Under the pieces are notes generated by a model. The model had not been told where the DNA came from, made no database searches, and saw nothing but the letters and a program-made list of their open reading frames with translations. From Mytilus galloprovincialis (taxonomy: Eukaryota > Mollusca > Bivalvia > Mytilida > Mytilidae): DNA of 64,000 nucleotides. The translations under genes and the position numbers were made by a program. The stretch's first letter is position 1; each line of letters begins with the position of its first letter. The stretch spans positions 95,802,416 to 95,866,415 of the forward strand of contig NC_134840.1 of NCBI RefSeq assembly GCF_965363235.1. Direction: 5' to 3'. Positions 1 to 11,409 of the stretch are shown here, one piece after another.

Positions 1-890
1 CAAATAAACAAGTTGTCGACTTAATCAATTAACAAGTTGAATTCAACATGCCGGCTTCTTATTACTATGTCATTATATTTATATCAGCAAGTCGACATTG
101 TAAAACAATTTTTCTACATCATTCCGACAACTTGACTTCAACTTGATGATAAGATTCCAGCTTATAACACACAACTTGACTAATAATTCCGACTTATTAG
201 CAACAAAATAACTTTACAAGGGGTGTACCATATGCGCTTCCATACATTTGGGATCAAACCCCCCAAAAATAACTTTTTTTTAAATTTTAAGTCCGATTTT
301 CACCAAGAGTGGACACATTGAAGTCTCGCCTGTACTAGTGTTCATAATATAATTTATATTGAAGAATACAAAACTAGGTTATACCACAAGCACTACATTT
401 AAATAAAAATATAACATTTAAATGACAAATGTATGGTGGCATACAGCTGCCATCGAATTGACCTGCCCAGATAATTATAACGGCAAATTGATATATAATC
501 ACGATAAGTCGATATATCATCTCGACATGTCGACTTAATTATCTCAACAAGTCGACATAATGGAAACATTAAATCGACCTCCTTTTACGGCTAAAACTGT
601 ACCACTTTTACTATGAAGTTTTGAAAAAAATTTTATCCTAGAATTGAAAGTTCATATGCACCACATTTTTTTCAAAGGTCAAAATATAGGGCTGTGCGGC
701 ATATTTTCAACGTTTATATGCCCTGAACTTCCCAGAGTTTAAAATTACTCTAATTTTCTTAACTACCCCTACCTCGAATAAAAGGTTCCCACAGATTTTA
801 ATGTAAACAATATGCACAGGTTTATTTCCTGGTAACATTCCCAAGTTATGTCTCTGTGAGATGGAACACAGAGAGCATAACTTGGAACCA
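1..890. repeat. AT-rich interspersed repeat with GTCGAC motifs
   Basis: No coding signal is visible. The stretch carries several copies of the hexamer GTCGAC in phrases such as aagtcgacataa and aacaagttgtcgac (near 15, 92, 528 and 552). This suggests remnants of one dispersed mollusc repeat. No terminal inverted repeats or target-site duplications could be defined. Confidence 0.35.
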
Positions 891-1850
891 GTATGTAAAC
901 AAAATTAATTTTCTATGAATATTCAAGATCTCCCAAAAAGAGGCGTGTTTTGAGAAACAGCTGTATTTACAAAGCGCAACCTATAGTTATAGACTTGATA
1001 AAGTTGTTGAGGTACGAGACTCCAAAGATAATTAGGAGCTTGATCGTGAAACATTTCGTATAATTTGATAACTTTATGTCTGGATCTTCTTTCACTCAGA
1101 GATACCCAACCAGTATCATTATAAAGTTTAGATTAAGAGCAAAGTTTAGTGGCACCTGTGACTATACGAGCCGCTTCTATTTGAATGCTCTCTATTTTGT
1201 CCTTTGAATAAATTGGTATGTTATCCCACACAGTATCTGTAGCTTGTCCTTTAAATAAATTGGTATGTTATCCCACACAGTATCTCTAGCTGGTCCTTTA
1301 AATAAATTGGTATGTTATCCCACACAGTATCTCTAGCTTGTCCTTTAAATAAATTGGTATGTTATCCCACACAGTATCTCTAGCTTGTCCTTTAAATAAA
1401 TTGGTATGTTATCCCACACAGTATCTCTAGCTTGTCCTTTAAATAAATTGGTATGTTATCCCACACAGTATCTCTAGCTTGTCCTTTAAATAAATTGGTA
1501 TGTTATCCCACACAGTATCTCTAGCTTGTCCTTTAAATAAATTGGTATGTTATCCCACACAGTATCTCTAGCTTGTCCTTTAAATAAATTGGTATGTTAT
1601 CCCACACAGTGTCCGCATATTCGAGAATAGGCCTGATGAAGCTGATATATATAACTTGTAGATTTTTACGCAATAACTTAAACTTTAAACTCCTCATAAG
1701 ATCTAAGCGCGGCGTAGCTTTATCAATAATATAGTTATCATGACTTTCCCCAACAATCCTTTTCTTGAAAAAATTAACCCTAAATGTTTATGTTCTTCAA
1801 CCTCTTGTATCAGTGTACAGTTTTTTGTGGACAAGGCCAAGTAAGACATT
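890..1850 (-). mobile_element. LINE ORF2 3' fragment (reverse transcriptase C-terminal region)
   Basis: Read on the minus strand from about 1850 down, this translates into a familiar non-LTR reverse transcriptase C-terminal region. In order: VEEHKHLGLIFSRKG, then YIIDKATPRLDLMRSLK, then ISFIRPILEYADTVWDNIP, then KIESIQIEAARIVTGATKLC, then YNDTGWVSLSERR, and finally a stretch ending near NTPLFGRS. These are the thumb-side motifs typical of jockey/CR1-like and related LINEs. An in-frame stop follows KLCS, and a 47-bp tandem expansion (1201-1610) breaks the frame, so the copy is dead. Endonuclease and the main catalytic RT motifs are absent, making it a 5'-truncated copy. The clade is uncertain. 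Confidence 0.8.
1201..1610. repeat. 47-bp tandem array, nine units
   Basis: Units start at 1201, 1248, 1295, 1342, 1389, 1436, 1483, 1530 and 1577; the last is partial. Each begins cctttaaataaattggtatg and units are nearly identical. The unit is the LINE coding segment that reads TVWDNIPIYSKD on the minus strand, so the array grew inside a reverse transcriptase gene. Because 47 is not a multiple of three, the expansion destroys the frame. Confidence 0.95.
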
Positions 1851-3330
1851 AACACCTCAAAGGAGCACAAATAGAACCATATAAATATAACATACTTGCA
1901 TGTTTTTGGATGCCATGTCGCATATTAGAGTCACATCATGCAGAAATGCACCTGAAAATGTGATCCTCGTCTTATTTTGCGCGTTTCCTGCTATGCGAAA
2001 TAAAAATTGTGGAACATTTTTTCGGAATCATGTAGTAATACATGCAATCTTAACGTAAATCTCTGCAAAGTTGGAGCCCACTCAGTTAGCTTACATGATC
2101 ATTGTTAATAACTTGAAATGTTAATGTATTCAAAAAGAAGTTATTCCAAATGAAATTCCCGAATGGAAAGTTTTAAATTCACAAAATTTGATTACAGGAA
2201 CGTACATATTATTTACACGAACATGACGAAGCAGTCATAGTTTTTAAGCTGCAGCCCAAAAGACAGATTTGAAACTGATGATCATGCGAACATTTTATTT
2301 TGATTCTGTGTTCCTATGCAAACCAATCTACAATCAAGACACCAGCACTTGTTGTAAAATAATCTATATATTAATATCAGGTAATAAATATCCAGGCAAC
2401 CAATCCTTGAAAGACATTGGTGCTGGTAGTGTGATAGACAGAAAAACAGAAACATCACAAAAATAAGAAGCCCTTGTTTGCAGATCGTCAATGTGTCTTA
2501 TCCATTTGTACATGGTATCAATTATGTGAAATGAACCGGTTCTCTTAAGAATTACCTTAACACCCCATAACACCACCATTGACAAATTTGGTAAAGACGA
2601 TGGAAATGTGGAGAGTTGACAGATAGACGGGCAGACCGACGGAAGCAAAGTGAGACAAGACAGATCACATCAGCTCACATGACCAATACTAGATACTAGT
2701 ATTAGATTTTGCAAACGAAAATTTCTACATTTCGCCGTGATTTTCAATTGTCCTTTCTTAATATCTGTTTTTACTTTTTTGTTTTCGGAGGTCGTGCCAG
2801 ACTTTATATATACTGTGTTCGCCACAAACCACTAAAATTAGAATGAGATGCATTTACGAAGTTTATGTTGTGAGGATCCCGGCCATGCATGTAATACGGT
2901 ACATAATTCGGCACTTCGAATATCAAAGAAATTGATTATAAAAACGGCAAATACTTTAACTGCTAAAAACTTATTTTATTTTTCATCAAACGCAGCTCTG
3001 CGTTTGACACCTTCCTTTGAAGTATATAATATTTATAAAACTTAAATAAATCGTAGGTCAGTTGATTAGTTACACGTTGATTATGTTACTAAGTTACTTT
3101 GTATAGAAAGTCCCTGGTTAAACTGTCTGTTTTATATACTTTGAATGTGAAGAACGGAATGGTCTCTTCTGATACTCAAACAAGTTGAAGACAACCCATG
3201 CTTTGCAAATTTTAGGGTGGCGCACGCCCGCCACGCCCCCGCCTAAATCCGTCCCTGGAATAAATGACACTGCTAGTTAAGTGTTGTCAAACATCTATGT
3301 ATACTATCCACACTGATATGTGTCCACACT
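1850..3330. other. No gene seen
   Basis: AT-rich sequence with only short overlapping open frames on both strands (2269-2648, 2848-3045). None has a recognisable domain, and they overlap in opposite frames as expected by chance. No tandem repeat or hairpin stood out. Confidence 0.4.
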
Positions 3331-3922
3331 TGTAAGAGGGTGGTAAAGGGTTATTTTCGTGCAACGTTTTCGGCCTTTTCATTTTACGTGTTTTCGTGAT
3401 TTTGTGTTTTATTCCTCGTTTTCTCGTGTTTGGTTCGATGTGCGTGCTTCGTATTTCCCCTTATTTATGTTCCGTGTTTCGTGTCGGTGCTCTTAATTTC
3501 TCGTTCTTGCATTGTTCCGCATTTGATTAAAAAGTGAATTGGAAGTAACTCAAAGTCAGTGAGTTACAGTACCTTTTGAAACTTGTGTAATATAATAGAA
3601 ATTGATGTATATTTTTACCATTCTACTTTCTATTGTATATATATGCTATACATGTAATAAAGTCCATCATAATAATATTTTTTCAAATCAGATGCAAGTA
3701 GCATACGCTAAAAGGTGACCACAAGGTCTTGATGTCCACTAACAATGTCTACATGATCTCCAAGAACGGCTGTGTAATAACTTCTGGTACTTTTTTTCTT
3801 AATATTTACGATTTTATTTCTCGTGCTTCGTTTTTCCCGATTTTTATTTTTCGTGTTACGTTTTTGCGATTTTTATTTCACGTGTTTCCGTGTTCCGTAC
3901 CCCCCTTTACCACCCTCTTGTA
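3331..3922. mobile_element. TIR element (MITE-like), ends TGTAAGAGGGTGGTAAAGGG
   Basis: The left end tgtaagagggtggtaaaggg and the right end ccctttaccaccctcttgta are inverted copies with about one mismatch over 20 bp. Both halves inside are T-rich on the plus strand, with repeated cgtgtttcgtg phrases, so the interior is not a palindrome. There is no coding capacity. A target-site duplication could not be defined. Confidence 0.6.
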
Positions 3923-4211
3923 ATAAAAACAAAAACTATATTTCTTTTCCGGATCTAGTCCGAGATTGATTTTAACTTTAATTTCATATGACCTGGTTTC
4001 AGAATATTTCTTTGTTTTCTTGTGGTTATATTTATCACGACACAGTAACCTGTAGAAGATCTGGAATCCTATCTCAGTAAGGTAGACAAATAGGGACGAG
4101 TAATATGAGAGGTAAATGATGTCTCTAGAACATCAACATACACATGCACAAAACACAAGGGATCGGTTACTATTCAAAATGTAATCATATCTCCTAATCA
4201 TAGGACTCTTA

Positions 4212-5035
4212 TCATGCTGGTATCCGGTCGTTCCGGTCCCAAACCGATCCGGCCCCAAGTCAATCCGGCTCAAAGTCGATCCGGCCCAAGTCGATCCGGC
4301 CCACGTCGATCCGTCCCCAAGTCGATCCGGCCCCATGATAAAATATGAATTAACTATATTGATTTTGGAGGAATTTGTCACAAATTTTAACAGTATATAT
4401 TTGAAAAAAGTGTCCGATCGATGTATGACTATGTAACTATTTGTTATTACATGTTACACAAGATGAAAGACTTGTTAGGATCACAATACACCTTATCGCT
4501 ATTTGTCCGCCATTACTGGATATCACACAGGTTCCTGTAATATTTTGACGTCATAAAACAAAATATCTGACGCCACAATGAACAAGTGATTGTTGTTGAC
4601 GTCAAAAGTTCAAGCGGCCGGGTCAGCCGGGATTAGCGATAAGGTGTATTGAAAGAAAATGCTAATTACTGCTGATTAATTTTGATGTCTGAATTCTATT
4701 ATATAGGTTTTCATATAATTATACCCAATAATCTTGAAAACTTGTAATAAAGACATAATCAACCTAGTCGTTTTATACTCATTTAAGGAAAATATTTTTC
4801 AAAGGTCGTTTTTAATTTGTTTACCGTATACCTTTAACATTATAATAAAAATAATAAACATTTATGAATTACAATTAATATATATTTATTTTTATTCCTT
4901 AGAAATATTTTTTTTCATTGGGGCCGGATCGACTTTCCATATGTGCCGGATCGACGTGGGGCGGGATCGACGTGGGACAGATCAACTTGGGCCGGATCGA
5001 CGTGGGGCCGGATCGACCCGAAAGCATCATGCTTA
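4212..5035. mobile_element. Foldback-type element A: inverted ends made of GGCCGGATCGAC-type tandem motifs
   Basis: The left end (about 4212-4335) is a run of ~17-20 bp units resembling aagtcgatccggcccc. The right end (about 4918-5035) is the same in inverse orientation, ggccggatcgacgtgg. The sequences just outside, catgctggtatccgg and the inverse of ccgaaagcatcatg, also match loosely. The ends are GC-rich in an AT-rich surround. The middle is non-coding and holds a younger 162-168 bp MITE. Both terminal runs give short open frames that are by-products of the repeats. Confidence 0.75.
4484..4651. mobile_element. Small MITE with 18-bp perfect TIRs, probably TA-flanked
   Basis: The left terminus caatacaccttatcgcta (4484-4501) and right terminus tagcgataaggtgtattg (4634-4651) are perfect inverted copies. 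If the element starts at CACCTTATCG, it is bounded by TA on both sides, as in Tc1/mariner-type elements. It sits inside foldback element A and is therefore younger than it. It is non-coding. Confidence 0.75.
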
Positions 5036-5520
5036 TCCATATCAGCCTTTTTGTTGATTTTGCAAATATCGCAGTATTTACAAATTATATTATTATTATA
5101 ATTTTTGTCTTAGGGCGTAGATAAAACTTTGCACTTTTAAAAAAATAAATAATTTAAGAGCCAAAGTACAGTAAATTTTCAGACGGGATTGTAGCTACAT
5201 GTATAATCTGACACCTCGTAATATATTATAGAAAAAAGTAATATCAATAGAACTTTTATACATTTTAACTAAACTAATGATGTGTATTGTCCCTTTGAAA
5301 CATGTAACATACATATGTTACCACAGTTCTTTGATTTTTTAGTCCACAATAACAAATGTATGTTATTTTCCTGTAATAACCCTATAGAGTTATATCCCTG
5401 ACTGGTCTTGAAACTGTCACTCATTTTTTACTGTGATTAAAAAATATGAACATGATGAAAGGGAGCTTTGAAATTTATGAAAATAAAATTATGTAAGGAT
5501 GCGTTTATAAATATATATAC
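5036..5520. other. No gene seen
   Basis: AT-rich filler between two repeat elements. No open frame of note and no clear repeat. Confidence 0.3.
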
Positions 5521-5524
5521 TATC

Positions 5525-6845
5525 GACCATACACACATGGTCCGACCGTACGCGTATGGTCGGGGTTATTAACACTCTGTTACAGTTTACTTTTTACAGA
5601 GTGCCAATGAGACAACTCTCCATCCAACAGTCAGAGCTCAGACATAATGTGCACTACACAATCTTGAATTTTGTATCCCAGGCTCATATAATGAAATTAT
5701 TCATAAACTTGAGAATGATCACAAACTTTCTTTAACATGTTTAATTTATAAGACAATGTTACTTGAATCGGTGAGTAAAAAAATCTCAATTCTTTTGGAT
5801 TAAAGTGCTCTAGATTAAGGCAAATATTATATATTTATAATATTTTATAGAACTATTGAGTCTCAAATCCACTCTTTTTTTCCTAACGCTATTGCAGTAT
5901 TATTAGTATATCATGTATATTTATGTATTTCAGGCTTACTTTCCTAAACTGGCTAAATTATCAAGAGTTTACATGTACTTTTGCAAACATTGTAAGAATA
6001 TAACATAAGTAAAATTGTGCAAAAATTGTACATAAAATGTAGAAGATAAAAATTATTCAAATAAGGACAAAATACCTTTACAAACTTTGACAAACATGAC
6101 AAAGTAGGGATTAGAGAAAACCCCCCCAAAAATCCAAATCTTAAAACATGTAAAAAGATGAAAAAGTATGCAAAAAGTGCACTACACCAGTCAGAGCTCA
6201 GACATAAATAAGTCTGAATCTGCTTTTGACTTATAGATGTCTAAATTTGTAAGTTTTAGGATTTGTCTCCCTTTAATGCAAGACAAAATACGACTTAAAT
6301 AAGTCAAATATTGTTAAGCAAGAAATGATTGACCAGAATCAAAAAGTTGCAAATATCAACTCCTACAAGTCGATAAGTTACCAAAATTGGTCAACTTCAA
6401 GACCCACGCATACTTATAAAAAGGTCATGCATCTAAATCAAATAATGACAACATTGAAAGCCAATGCCTTGTCTTCTAAAGAAAAATATGAATGAGAGTC
6501 TGAAAAATCGGGGATCATGTTAATTAACCTTGCAATGCAACCACCTGGATCCACACTTAATGAGGTAAAACATCTGTGTTTAGTAAGGATGTTCAATTAG
6601 ATAATTAAATATAGATAGATCAAGTCCTTGTGAACTCTCAGACAGGTTTTTACTGTCAAAGGTGGTGTAGTTTGGCCACCAAGTCAAGTTAAGTTTTTTC
6701 ATCAACATAAATAGACCTAAACAAGTCTGTCATTTTGTGACTTAGATAAGTCTAAAATTGAAAACACATTTTTATAAAGAATACATGTTTTGACTTCTTT
6801 AAGTCAAAAACAGAAATAGACTTGTTTATGTCTGAGCTCTGACTG
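5525..6845. mobile_element. TIR element copy A (ends CAGTCAGAGCTCAGACATAA) with an inserted 540-bp segment
   Basis: The flank 5525-5627 matches 8815-8917 (palindromic ccgtacgcgtatggtcgg motif, then gccaatgagacaactctcc). The element's left TIR cagtcagagctcagacataa is at 5628-5647 and is repeated at 6188-6207. From there the element runs to the right TIR ending gctctgactg at 6845. Its body, with many aagtc/gactt motifs, matches 9661-10263 closely; copy B lacks about 60 bp of it. The segment 5648-6187 is absent from copy B. Confidence 0.75.
5648..6187. repeat. 540-bp insert flanked by a 20-bp direct repeat
   Basis: The insert lies between two copies of cagtcagagctcagacataa (5628-5647, 6188-6207). 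It begins tgtgcactacac and ends gtgcactacac, giving an 11-bp direct repeat at its own ends. Its 5' part (5662-5830) is nearly identical to 8075-8243. No open frame is seen. It could be a retroposon with a long target-site duplication or a product of template switching. Confidence 0.6.
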
Positions 6846-8074
6846 TACACATTAATGACATAATTAATCAATTGACACACATGTTGTTAATGCATCCATC
6901 TGATTATGGCTAATCCTTATCTGTGGTTAATCCTCAAATTTATCCTCCTGTGTGAGGGATCGCACATAATTTAACCAGAATGTAGGACTTATAAAAGTAA
7001 ACCACTGAGAAATTTCAAAACCAATGAAAACCATTGATTTCATGCTGATTTTCACAATATTCATTCGACGAAGAAGTTTGTCTTGATATCATACAGGTAT
7101 GCCAATGTTCCATTAAAATGAGATGGTCAGAGAAATTTAATGCATGGAATAAATTTGGTTATTTTTTTTTTGCTGCGTTTATTTTTTTTAGGTTTTATAC
7201 AGCAATGTACAGAATACGTTTACAGAAAAGGCAAAACAGTTAAACATACAGAATAAATCAATGGGTTGTATACATTAGATACAAGATAAAATATCTAGCA
7301 AGAGCAAACACAACACGTGAACAGAGCTACATTGTAGATACAGTGCTATATTCAGGATATATATGCACTCGATTTCATCATATATTTCATATTGTATTTA
7401 TCGTGTGAAAATGCAATGTCTTGTTTTGCGTCGTAAAAAAGGATTCTTGCCAGATTGTGCTGGTCAAATTTTAGGTCAACATAACAGTTTTAATGAATAC
7501 ATGTAACATTTTCCCTAGTAAAATACATGTTCTTTGATCGGTGCATGTCTGTACTTATTTATTATTTGTCCCTTCTTCCGAAATATAAGAAAACAAAACC
7601 GCACACAACCTGAGAACTTAGTGAACAATTATAAATTTTAAATAAAAATCACAGTGACTGATTATTGTACGGTTGTCAAAAATTAATGAACACATTGTTT
7701 TTTCCCATTTAGGGACAATAGAAATTTCATATACAAAAGAACTCTGACAATGTTAGATCTGGTCTTCATTTTATACAATTAATCAATTGGTGACATTTCC
7801 AAACATGCCAAAGATCATATAATAAAAAATCGTGCTACTCTTAGGGTCTGGCATATGCATGGTCATGATGGTGTAACAAACAACCAACATTTGTAAAAAT
7901 TAGTGATTCGAAAAGAAGAGATTGTTCTGCATGTTCTGTACGAAATGTAAGAAATGGTAAGAAAAGGTCTAAACATGAAGTTGTTCATAAATCATGTAAT
8001 TAAATACGATGAAATATAAGAAACCGGCTCAGCAGACGATGTAACAATATCTTTCTTGAAAAACTTTTATATTG
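6846..8074. other. No gene seen
   Basis: AT-rich sequence without a convincing open frame, inverted repeat or tandem repeat. The stretch 6900-7100 has repeated attaatc/ggttaatcc phrases that may be old repeat sequence. Confidence 0.3.
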
Positions 8075-8243
8075 AATCTTGAATTTTGTATCCCAGGCTC
8101 ATATAATGAAATTATTCATAAACTTGAGAATGATCACAAACTTTCTTTAACATGTTTAATTTATAAGACAATGTTACTTGAATCAGTGAGTAAAAAAATC
8201 TCAATTCTTTTGGATTAAAGTGCTCTAGATTAAGGCAAATATT
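8075..8243. repeat. 169-bp second copy of 5662-5830
   Basis: Starts aatcttgaattttgtatccc and ends aaggcaaatatta. It differs from 5662-5830 at only one or two positions, so the duplication is recent. In both places the flanks diverge abruptly. Confidence 0.85.
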
Positions 8244-8600
8244 AGCCGTTTCAGTATTAGGGACGACATAAAAAATCAATAAAGGATAAAAAGCTTAATT
8301 CAAATAGTTTGGGGGTGGGGTGGGGGAAGGGAGTCAACATTGCTACAAGCTTTGGTAAATGATAATGATTTTATATATCCTTATTGGTCAATCAATTTTT
8401 CCCAAATTAAGTTAAGAGGGGAATGTAGAAGGGGGAGGGGAGGTCAGGGAAAAAACTATATGAACTAAGTTTTTATACGACCGCAAAAATTTGTTGTTTA
8501 TAGGTATTACGTTGTCGTCATTGTCGTCACCGTCATTTGAAGACAGATGGTTTCCGATAATCATGATAATGACTTAAGTATAAGTAAATAGAAATCAATG
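8244..8600. repeat. Dispersed repeat with the tttttatacgaccgcaaaaa motif
   Basis: Contains G-rich runs (8310-8330, 8430-8450) and the phrase tttttatacgaccgcaaaaatt followed by gttgtcgtcattgtcgtcacc. I recognise this from memory as a very common mollusc dispersed repeat. No coding sequence. Confidence 0.5.
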
Positions 8601-8729
8601 AACATTGTGTTAAAACTATATTGATTTCTAAGTTTAAGTTTAAACAATATTCTAATCTAGCTCAATTTATTTGAATAGAATATTGTTTAAACTTAAACTT
8701 AGAAATCAATAAAATTTTAACGCAATGTT
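8601..8729. repeat. Long hairpin: 35-bp perfect arms inside ~54-bp arms
   Basis: Arms 8620-8654 and 8676-8710 are perfect reverse complements (attgatttctaagtttaagt and onward) around a 21-nt loop. With a few mismatches the pairing extends outward to 8601 and 8729. It is AT-rich, non-coding, and next to the outer terminus of element copy B. Confidence 0.9.
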
Positions 8730-8917
8730 TATAACTGTTCCGGACCATATGAGTATTTGGACCATACGCGTATGGTCATGACCATATGGGTATACATGTA
8801 TACTCACATGGTTCGACCATACGCACATGGTCCGACCGTACGCGTATGGTCGGGGTAATTAACACTCTGTTACAGTTTACTTTTTACAGAGTGCCAATGA
8901 GACAACTCTCCATCCAA

Positions 8918-10263
8918 CAGTCAGAGCTCAGACATAAGGTAGCACAATACAAAGATTTTTTTACTTCCAATCACAAACCTTTGAAATGCTGTAACTTTCT
9001 TATTAATGCATAGAAAATAATAAAAGAGGTATATATAGATAGATAAAAGATTAATCTTTTAAATTTATGCAATATATTTATTATGCAATCATTATGTAAT
9101 CAATTATTATGTAATTAGTGGCAAAACCTAGGTAAGTTCACTTGAATGAATTTAGCTCTATCATCTCTTTAACTATACAGAAAATTTTAACGGAATCTTA
9201 ATCAACACATCATGGGCTTCAAAAGGGTGTCTCAGATTGTCTCTATTGTGTTCCATTCTCTCATAAATCTCTAATGAGTGTAAACATCCTAACCACATAA
9301 AAGAAGATAATGTTCAATTAGGTGTAAAATTTTTTCTATACATTCTATCTGAAATCTGAGACACCCTTTTGTAGATGATGGCCATAGGAACAACATATAA
9401 TAAAATCAACCCTCTAGGGATACCTATGCAGAAGCTAATTTCATTTGAAAGTGGAAATTTGGTAAAAAATATTTTAGACACAGTTAACATTATAATTGGT
9501 TATATAATTGTTGCATAATACTAACATTGCATTAATTTCAAAGAGTAATCTGTTAGCTATCCAAAACTACCACTTTTATAAATTTTCAAGCATTATTAAG
9601 AAAGTTACAGTATTTTAAAACTTGGGAGTTGGAGTTATAAAATCTTTGTATTGTGCTACCATAAATAAGTCTGAATCTGCTTTTGACTCATAGAGGTCTA
9701 AATTTGTAAGTTTTAGGATTTGTCTACCTTTAATGCAAGACAAAATACGACTTTAATAAGTCCTACAAGTCGATAAGTTATCAAAATTGGTTAACTTCAA
9801 GACCCATGCATATTTATAAAAAGGTCATGCATCTAAATCAAATAATGACAACATTGAAAGACAATGCTTTGTCTTCTAAAGAAAAATATGAATGAGAGTC
9901 TAAAAAATCGGAGATAATGTTAATTAACTTTACAATGCAACCAACTGGAACCACACTTAATGAGGTAAAACATCTGTGTTTAGTAAGGATGTTCAATTAG
10001 ATAATTAAATATAGATGGCTCAAGTCCTTGTGAACTCTCAAACAGGTTTTTGCTGTCATAGGTTGTGTACTTTGGCCACCAAGTAAAATTAAGTTTTTTC
10101 ATCAACATAAACATGATAAATAGACCTAAACAAATCTGTCATTTTCTGACTTAGATAAGTCTAAAATTGAAAACACATTTTTCTAATAAATACATGTTTT
10201 GACTTCTTTAAGTCATGTAAGTCAAAAACAAAAATCGACTTGTTTATGTCTGAGCTCTGACTG
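8918..10263. mobile_element. TIR element copy B (CAGTCAGAGC...GCTCTGACTG) with 5-bp TSD TCCAA
   Basis: The left TIR cagtcagagctcagacataa starts at 8918 and the right TIR ends gctctgactg at 10263. It is flanked by tccaa (8913-8917 and 10264-10268). The uninterrupted target phrase catccaaataacaattt is present at 30163-30180, so the duplication is read directly. CAG ends and a 5-bp duplication suggest a hAT-like group, but this is not certain. Non-coding. Confidence 0.8.
8938..9660. mobile_element. 723-bp palindromic TIR element, ends GGTAGCACAATAC, 4-bp TSD ATAA
   Basis: The ends ggtagcacaatacaaagatt and its inverse are perfect, and looser pairing continues for about 75 bp. An inner pair, aaaagggtgtctcagat (9218 region) and atctgagacaccctttt (9352 region), is also inverted, so the whole element is a degenerate palindrome. 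ATAA flanks it (8934-8937, 9661-9664). Copy A shows the intact target cagacataaataag, which fixes the duplication at four bases. No transposase is present and the superfamily is unassigned. Confidence 0.8.
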
Positions 10264-10326
10264 TCCAAATAACAATTTATGAAATGAAATATGGTCCAAA
10301 TAGTGAATACTCATATGGTCCGGAAC

Positions 10327-10599
10327 ATAACCACAACAGGAAGGTTGTAATTGATTTTTGGGGTTATGGTCCCAAAGGTTTAGGAATTAGGGGCCAAAAA
10401 AGGGCCCACATGAGCCTTTTTGTAGTTTCGAGTCAATTAATTGTGTTAAAGTGTATAAATCTCTCTGAAATTATACCACAAGTTTCCATACTACAAAGGG
10501 ATGGTCATGGGGGGTTTTGGCTCCAATCATTAAGCGATTAGGGGCAAAAAAGGGGGAAAACAAGGGTTTTCTGGTTAAAGGACAATTTCGACAATTTAA
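10327..10599. repeat. Dispersed repeat (ggaaggttgtaattgattttt family)
   Basis: Phrases such as aggaaggttgtaattgatttt, ggttatggtcccaaaggttt and ttaagcgattaggggcaaaa match a common mussel dispersed repeat from memory. The 85-codon open frame here belongs to the repeat and has no domain. Confidence 0.5.
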
Positions 10600-10688
10600 A
10601 AGCAGTGTAAGGGAGGTAATGCAATTAAAATTCAAAGAATACTGTTATATATATGTTTGATTACTTGATTACCTCCCTAACACTGCTT
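10600..10688. mobile_element. 89-bp MITE with 21-bp TIRs
   Basis: aagcagtgtaagggaggtaa (from 10600) and the inverse of ttacctccctaacactgctt (to 10688) differ at one position. The interior is only 47 bp, so transcripts would fold into a hairpin. Non-coding. Confidence 0.7.
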
Positions 10689-11409
10689 GTTTTCAAAAGT
10701 TAAAAGAAGAAATCTTCAATTGCACAGTATCATGAGTATTGTGCAATAGATTTGTTAGATCTTTGACAACATTTATATTGTGACAAAAACCTATATTATA
10801 TCTAAAATTTGATCACAATCCAAATTCAGACATTATCAAGCTTAAATATTGTGACCAAATTTGCCACAACTGTTCAGGGTTTGACCACTGCGGTCGTATA
10901 AAGCTGTGCCCTGCAGAGCACCTGGTCAGGGTCCCAACCAAGGATTATATTGTCTAAAAGTTTTGACAACTTTTGATGTCTTACCATGCTTACAGTGGAG
11001 ATGGTGGACAAGTATTTAGATACACACCACTTTGATAAACATGATAAAAAATGTTGGGTAAGATTTGGGCGAGGTAAAAACGAAGGTTTTTGGGATTTGT
11101 AATTTTAAGGACCATAGACATGATAGTAGAAGACAAGTTTACGGGAAGGACACGTTTAATTAAGTTACATATATATTCTTCACAATAAATTTTCAGATGA
11201 TATTCCAACATCTTTTTGCAATAATTCTTGGGTTCTGTGTCAAGTGCAATTTTCTGACTTTGCTTTTGAATCCCTTAGACATGTTATACCATAAAAAAAG
11301 CCTTCTAATTAACCACTCTTCAGACTTGTGGCATTTGCACTTAATTATATCCCCATTTTTATCATCTTAATTGTTACATGTGTTATATATATATTTCTTT
11401 TGTTTTCAG
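10689..11409 (+). other. Upstream region and probable 5' intron of the dystroglycan-like gene
   Basis: No separate gene is seen. The first coding exon is preceded by a pyrimidine-rich tract and ttttcag at 11402-11409, so a 5' untranslated exon should lie further upstream. I could not place it. Confidence 0.4.

Larger units (their letters stand above)
8737..10326. mobile_element. Outer TIR element, ends GTTCCGGACCATATGAGTAT
   Basis: The left end gttccggaccatatgagtat (8737 on) and the right end atactcatatggtccggaac (to 10326) are perfect inverted copies. Just inside are palindromic motifs based on gaccatacgcgtatggtc. It contains the CAGTCAGAGC element (8918-10263), which in turn contains an 8938-9660 insertion, giving three levels of nesting. 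Confidence 0.7.

Noticed and set aside
2269-2648. Three overlapping short frames with hydrophobic stretches
   Set aside because: Opposite-strand overlap, no domain, no splice context; expected by chance in AT-rich DNA.
4133-5124. Open frames with GPDRLGDGSTWAGS-type repeats
   Set aside because: Direct products of the GC-rich tandem motifs in foldback element A; no protein features otherwise.
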